DNA of 16,218 nucleotides from Methanoregulaceae archaeon (GTDB lineage Archaea > Halobacteriota > Methanomicrobia > Methanomicrobiales > Methanospirillaceae), in NCBI GenBank assembly GCA_019695435.1, contig JACTVF010000016.1, forward strand, positions 1-16,218. The letters run 5' to 3'. Below are positions 12,216 to 16,218 of this stretch, piece by piece. The position numbers were made by a program, and so were the translations under genes. Every line of letters starts with the position of its first letter. Within the stretch, counting starts at the first letter, position 1. Below the pieces are notes generated by a model, which was not told where the DNA came from, made no database searches, and saw nothing but the letters and a program-made list of their open reading frames with translations.

Positions 12216-15014
12216 ATGCTCATCCGCCCCAACTCCGCGCTGCCACCCAAACGCAGCACCACCGGCATCGTGCGCGGCCGAAGCAACGCTGGCTATTGGG
12301 TGCGCGCCCGCGCATCCGTCATCAACGCGAACACACCAGCCATGACGCGATGGCGCAACCTCTTCGGCGCGGGAAAGATGAACTACAAGGCCGCACTCGC
12401 AGGCACCACACCGCCGCCCCCAGGTTTCTCCATCTCCGCACTCGACGCGTGGACCATCTTCGCGGAAACCTACTTCGGCATCCTCTCCGCTGGCCCCTAT
12501 TACGGCGGACTGCAATTCCCCACTTCGCTTACCGGGTGCAGCACCGTGGAGGCCTTCGTCGTGATGGTTTCAACCACCCTCGCGCAGTTGAACCTGCCCG
12601 TGCCCACCGCTCCCAACGTCGCGGAGGAATACCTCGCCTTCCCGGCCAGCCCCTACGACGGAACGCTAGGCAACTTCGCCGTGGACATCGAAGGGGCAAG
12701 CGCCCCCACACCGGGCGTCCCCGGCCTCATCCTGAAAGCCACGCTCACCACCACCACGCAAACCACCCCACCCACGGCCCTCTCCGGAACGGCCGCCACC
12801 TGCACAGTCAACGTGTCCGCGCTCACCACCACGCAAACCCCCGGCCCCGTGTTCACCAGCCTGCCGTGCAGCGTGAACGCCAACGGCAGTCATTGGAATT
12901 ACGATTTCGGGCTGGGCGTCAACTTCGGCAACCTCGTCGGCGATCTCCTCACGGTCACCGGCTTCTCACACAGCGCGTTCAACGTGACCAACGCCGCCAT
13001 CGTGGCGAACACACTGACCACCCTCAGCATTGCAAACACGAGCGTGCCCGCCACGCTCGACATCGATGGCAGCGGCTCAGTGAGCGACACCGACACGTAC
13101 CAATACACCGCGACCATCACCGTACTGCCGTCCCCATCCACAGCGGCCGGAAGCATCACGCTGAGCTTTCAATTCACCGACAACGCGGGAACGCACTCCA
13201 CCGACCTCACACTGAGCGCCACCGCGGGGTCGATCCTCCCCGCCATCCCGTCGCCCTTCTTTCAAACACCATCGTACCTGTCCGCGCACGCCATCTACGA
13301 TGACGCGCTCAACATCGCGGGCATCTATCTCACCTACAGCGTCACCGACACCGGCGCGGGCGTCATGCAGCGCGGCGGCGCACCCCTGCCAAACCAATGG
13401 ATCGTCACCGCCAGCGCGGCATACACGAACAGCTACGCCGCACCCGACCCTTCGACCTGGAAACCGCTCACGTACAACGGGCAAGTCAGCACCAACAGCG
13501 CAGCCTACGGAGGCCCGCCACCCTCCACCCCGGATCAGATTCTCGACGCATGGGAAGCCGTCTACGGTCCCATCCCCGACTCTGGCAAGATCAAATTTCA
13601 GGTAAAACCCGTGGACCCGACTTCCGGCTGCCCTGGCCCCGCGCTCTCGTGCACGCTGGAGTGGCAAAACGGTACGCTGCTAGGCGCGATCATCGGCGCG
13701 GAGGGATTCGAAACGCCGCAAGGCGGCCCCGCGTGGTGGGGAGCAGCCTTCTTCATGGCTTCGGTGGGCTCACCCTACACAGTCACACCCGGCACACCGC
13801 TCACATTCACAGCGGGCATCTCCGGCGACCGGGGATACAACGGCACGGTGACATTCACCGCGAAGAGCAAAAGCCCAGTGCCCAACGGGAACAACAGCAA
13901 AACCCACGCGCTGCCCCCCGGCGTCACCGTCACCTTCACGCCGCCCACCATCGACATCGTTGCCGACCTCCCCACCGGCTATTCAACCACCGTCGAAATC
14001 GACGCGGACCCGGCCACCGCTGCCCTATGGAGCGGCAACATCGACATCGAAGCCTCAGACGGCGTGCAAACCGCCACAGCTCGCACCACCATCAATGTCG
14101 CCGGCTCGGTCATTCTGCCGCCCAGCAACTTCCTCACCATTTCGCCGGCAAACTCCACCATGAGCGCAGCAGCCGGAACGGCGACGACGGCACTGCTCAC
14201 GCTCGAAAACACCGGCCCGGATGACATCAACCTGGACATGCTCTCCGGAAGCACCAACCCAAACCTCTCCGCTGAATTCGGCACCGGCGCCACCGCGAGC
14301 GCAACCGCGACGTCTACCACCATCACTTTCGCGCTGGCCACGGGAGCGGCAGACAACAGCCTCATCGGCCAAACCCTCAGCAGCGCAGGCTACAGTCCCG
14401 ATGGCTACAACGTCACGGACGCCACCATCGTCGCCAACGACGCCAGCACAATCACAGTAGCGAGCGCCAACGCACCCGGCACCATGACCACGGCGGGCGT
14501 CGCGGCCATCATCAACAACGCGCTCACCGTCCCCGCAGGCACCGTCATGAGCCCCGGCACCGTCGAGACGTACATCTTCGTGACGCCACTCCCCGGCAAC
14601 GAAATCGACCTCGCCTTCATCCAGATCGAAGCCAGCGCGGGCGTCAACATCGCTTACGCAGCGATCAGCGTGACGACACAGGCCAGCGGCCCCGTGCAAA
14701 TGACGCCGTTCACCGCCCCACCCATCACCACTCGGCTCACGCCGTGGGTGATCGACTTCACCGTGACGAACACCGACCCCGGCGATGTGACGCTGGCAAT
14801 CTCGACACTCAACCCCTCGCCCATCTTCGCGCTCACGTTCAGCGAAACCACGGTGTACCTGCCCGGTGGCTCCATCGCAAGCCCAGGAAGCGCCAGCTTC
14901 AGCGTCACTGCGACCATCGAACTCGGTCCCGGCACCTTCAACAGCGCCATCCTCATCGCCGCCAGCACCCCCAGCATCAACCTGCTCGGCACGATCCCGG
15001 TCAACGTCACATAA
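12216..15014 (+). CDS. Large beta-rich surface/virion-type protein, third member of the N-terminal-module family
   Basis: This 932-residue protein starts with the same module as the proteins at 7639 and 8651. Against the first, without gaps, it shares Gly17, Ile18, Val19, Gly26, Arg30, Ala33, TPA at 40-42, Thr44, Arg47 and Asn48, and a conserved Trp follows near residue 78. The rest is Thr/Ala/Pro-rich and beta-structured, probably several Ig-like domains in a row. Two internal repeats resemble each other, at about 241-288 and 713-760 (NVTxAxIVAN core). The segment TISPANSTMSAAAGTATTALLTLENTG (about 645 on) resembles bacterial Ig-like or choice-of-anchor domains. There is no signal peptide, unlike its upstream neighbour 9 bp away. 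No Shine-Dalgarno is visible, so translation may be coupled. It is a candidate fibre, decoration or adhesion protein. Confidence 0.78.
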   Translation: MLIRPNSALPPKRSTTGIVRGRSNAGYWVRARASVINANTPAMTRWRNLFGAGKMNYKAALAGTTPPPPGFSISALDAWTIFAETYFGILSAGPYYGGLQFPTSLTGCSTVEAFVVMVSTTLAQLNLPVPTAPNVAEEYLAFPASPYDGTLGNFAVDIEGASAPTPGVPGLILKATLTTTTQTTPPTALSGTAATCTVNVSALTTTQTPGPVFTSLPCSVNANGSHWNYDFGLGVNFGNLVGDLLTVTGFSHSAFNVTNAAIVANTLTTLSIANTSVPATLDIDGSGSVSDTDTYQYTATITVLPSPSTAAGSITLSFQFTDNAGTHSTDLTLSATAGSILPAIPSPFFQTPSYLSAHAIYDDALNIAGIYLTYSVTDTGAGVMQRGGAPLPNQWIVTASAAYTNSYAAPDPSTWKPLTYNGQVSTNSAAYGGPPPSTPDQILDAWEAVYGPIPDSGKIKFQVKPVDPTSGCPGPALSCTLEWQNGTLLGAIIGAEGFETPQGGPAWWGAAFFMASVGSPYTVTPGTPLTFTAGISGDRGYNGTVTFTAKSKSPVPNGNNSKTHALPPGVTVTFTPPTIDIVADLPTGYSTTVEIDADPATAALWSGNIDIEASDGVQTATARTTINVAGSVILPPSNFLTISPANSTMSAAAGTATTALLTLENTGPDDINLDMLSGSTNPNLSAEFGTGATASATATSTTITFALATGAADNSLIGQTLSSAGYSPDGYNVTDATIVANDASTITVASANAPGTMTTAGVAAIINNALTVPAGTVMSPGTVETYIFVTPLPGNEIDLAFIQIEASAGVNIAYAAISVTTQASGPVQMTPFTAPPITTRLTPWVIDFTVTNTDPGDVTLAISTLNPSPIFALTFSETTVYLPGGSIASPGSASFSVTATIELGPGTFNSAILIAASTPSINLLGTIPVNVT

Positions 15015-15060
15015 CCGCTGAAACCTACCAAAAAGCGCATACTCTGATGCAAGGGCGCCC

Positions 15061-15279
15061 ATGGAAAACTCCGCCGCCATCGAAATCGCCATCACCGCGG
15101 CTACCCAAATCGGCGTGTTCTTGGTCCTATGGGGCGGCATGCGCAGCGACCTGAAAAACATCGTGGGTCGGCTACGCGAAACCGCCGCCACAGCCAAAGC
15201 CGCCGACCTCGCCGCTGCGGAACTCAAAGGGCGAGTGGACACGTTACCCTGCGGCGCTTGCAGGCTCGGTGGCGACTAA
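15061..15279 (+). CDS. Small holin-like membrane protein
   Basis: This 72-residue protein has an AAGGGCG site (15050-15056) before its ATG. Residues of about 5-28 form one membrane segment (AIEIAITAATQIGVFLVLWGGM). A charged, Ala-rich amphipathic helix follows (SDLKNIVGRLRETAATAKAADLAAAELKGR), probably cytoplasmic. The C-terminus holds CGAC. One membrane span plus a coiled-coil-like tail is the layout of small phage holins and XhlA-like haemolysin-type proteins, so it may let the endolysin (1925-2425) reach the wall. The position at the end of the structural operon fits a lysis role. The PLD gene starts 2 bp after the stop. Confidence 0.72.
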   Translation: MENSAAIEIAITAATQIGVFLVLWGGMRSDLKNIVGRLRETAATAKAADLAAAELKGRVDTLPCGACRLGGD

Positions 15280-15281
15280 CC

Positions 15282-15806
15282 GTGATCGCGCAGCACTACA
15301 CCAACCCCTCGGATGTCAGCCCCGTTGACATCGCAACGATTTCGGCCGCCACCGCCACCATCGACTATGCGGCCTACACGCTCACGCACGCCGCCATCAT
15401 CCAGGCACTCATCGAGCGCGCCAAGGCAGGCGTACAAATCCGCCTCTACCTCGACCGCACGGAGCTCGAAGCCGAAGCCAGGGGCAACCCCACCCTCAGC
15501 AACAGCCCTCTCGGCCCGCTCCTCGCCACCCCCAACGTGCAAACCAAGGTGAAACACTCGAGCATTTTGATGCACCTGAAAAGCTATCTCGTCGATGGCA
15601 AGGTGCTCAGAGACGGCAGCGCCAACTTTTCCCCGCTGGGTGAAGACGAACAGGACAATTCGATGCTCGTTACCGACGACCCGCCCACCGTCGCGCTCTT
15701 CGCCGCCAAATTCACCGCCATGTGGAACCGCGCCGACAATCTCACCGTCGCCCAGGCCATAGCCACGGGCTCCAATCCCGGCCACGCCGCCCACCACTCG
15801 CACTGA
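15282..15806 (+). CDS. Phospholipase D superfamily nuclease-like protein, single HKD motif
   Basis: This protein belongs to the PLD superfamily, whose single-motif members (such as the Nuc endonuclease) act as dimers and cleave phosphodiester bonds in DNA or lipid. The 174-residue protein has the conserved N-terminal strand-helix (ATIDYAAYTLT, then LIERAKAGVQIRLYLD at 43-58), the catalytic HLKSYLVD (His98, Lys100, Asp105), and GSANFS at 112-117 followed by an acidic EDEQDN (121-126). I chose the GTG at 15282, 2 bp after the previous stop, because the conserved domain begins soon after it and GGTGG precedes it. The frame is open upstream to 15129, but that part overlaps the holin-like gene and is Arg/His-rich. 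Substrate is unknown; DNA degradation or processing is more likely than lipid cleavage. Without a signal peptide it should act in the cytoplasm. Confidence 0.88.
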   Translation: MIAQHYTNPSDVSPVDIATISAATATIDYAAYTLTHAAIIQALIERAKAGVQIRLYLDRTELEAEARGNPTLSNSPLGPLLATPNVQTKVKHSSILMHLKSYLVDGKVLRDGSANFSPLGEDEQDNSMLVTDDPPTVALFAAKFTAMWNRADNLTVAQAIATGSNPGHAAHHSH

Positions 15807-16103
15807 CCTGCAGCAACGCCGAAAAGGACGATGGATTCCCCCACCGCCCTCGCAGCGACGCGCCTACGGTCAAATAAACGCGATCTTTCCACGCGGATCT
15901 CCAACCCAGGGCCCCAGCGGCCCCAAAGCCGGATCCCACCACCGCCGCCGACGATAAGCGATCGATGTCGACCACCACCGCCGACAACGATGGGCCCGGA
16001 CGAATCACCGAAACCGGCGAGGCCAGGGCGCACCACCAAAGGCAGCGAGGCGCACCGGCGCACACCCGCACCCCCGGCGATGGCGAGGCGTGCTACCATT
16101 GCA
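15807..16103. other. Leader of the methyltransferase gene, or an N-terminal extension of it
   Basis: No separate gene is supported. A reading frame opens at the ATG at 15831, preceded by AAAAGGA (15822-15828), and stays open for 97 codons to the methyltransferase start (16122, equal to 19). The encoded stretch is Pro/Arg-rich and has a 36-bp near-repeat (CCACCACCGCCG at 15936-15947 and 15972-15983). Either the methyltransferase has a long disordered extension or this is a leader in which the frame happens to be open. I see no clear promoter or terminator. Confidence 0.5.
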
Positions 16104-16218
16104 GCCCGGAGGCAGAACCGCATGACCTACCCAGGCGGGAAAGAAGCCGAAGGCACCGCGCAAACCATCATCAACCAGCAGCCGCCGCACGACACGTACA
16201 TCGAACCTTTTGCCGGCC
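16104..16218. repeat. Terminal direct repeat, right copy; 5' part of the methyltransferase gene
   Basis: Identical to bases 1-115. It includes the GGAGG ribosome binding site (16108-16112) and the first 32 codons of the methyltransferase from 16122. It marks the point where the sequence closes on itself. Confidence 0.95.

Noticed and set aside
9170..15242. Long minus-strand frames under the structural genes
   Set aside because: They are antisense to well-supported genes, have no ribosome binding sites and no domains, and are expected from the GC-rich codon use on the + strand.
15129..15281. Upstream extension of the PLD protein
   Set aside because: It overlaps the holin-like gene and is Arg/His-rich. 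The GTG at 15282 sits right before the conserved domain and after the previous stop.

Overview
This window looks like a complete small circular element read once around. Its last 115 bases (16104-16218) repeat its first 115 bases exactly, so the closed molecule would be 16,103 bp. It is GC-rich, and all 17 genes I accept lie on the + strand, most with a clear AGGAG-type ribosome binding site. The content is phage-like: a phage-type adenine methyltransferase, a lambda-R-type endolysin, a string of small unknown proteins, and about 7.4 kb coding for large beta-rich surface or virion-type proteins. From the style of the surface proteins and of the palindromes I suspect a soil bacterium such as an acidobacterium as host. 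That is a low-confidence inference.

Layout. 19-786: DNA adenine methyltransferase. 787-1643: non-coding, with DnaA-box-like sites, a nested inverted repeat and an AT-rich promoter-like patch; this is the best origin candidate. 1644-5353: zinc-ribbon protein, endolysin, then seven small unknown proteins, with GC hairpins in several gaps. 5354-6573: 1.2 kb without a convincing gene, packed with tandem repeats (22, 66 and 33 bp) and hairpins, several with the same TAAA-type loop. 6574-7017: single-pass membrane protein, followed by an intrinsic terminator and a 93-bp inverted repeat. 7150-7638: non-coding, with 11-bp-spaced CGATGT sites and a -10-like box. 7639-15806: one tight operon of two paralogous surface or virion proteins, a secreted beta-helix fibre-like protein, a third large protein that begins with the same module as the two paralogues, a holin-like membrane protein, and a single-HKD phospholipase D-type nuclease. 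15807-16103: a 297-bp non-coding or N-terminal-extension stretch leading back to the methyltransferase.

How it may work together. The endolysin and membrane proteins suggest host lysis, the large beta-rich proteins suggest particle or cell-surface display, and the methyltransferase suggests protection from restriction. I recognise no replication initiator, terminase, portal, major capsid protein, integrase or partition protein. Either these functions are carried by unrecognised proteins, or the element depends on a helper or on the host (satellite-like), or the circle is an assembly or deletion product. This mismatch between a closed circle and the missing core genes is the main point of interest.
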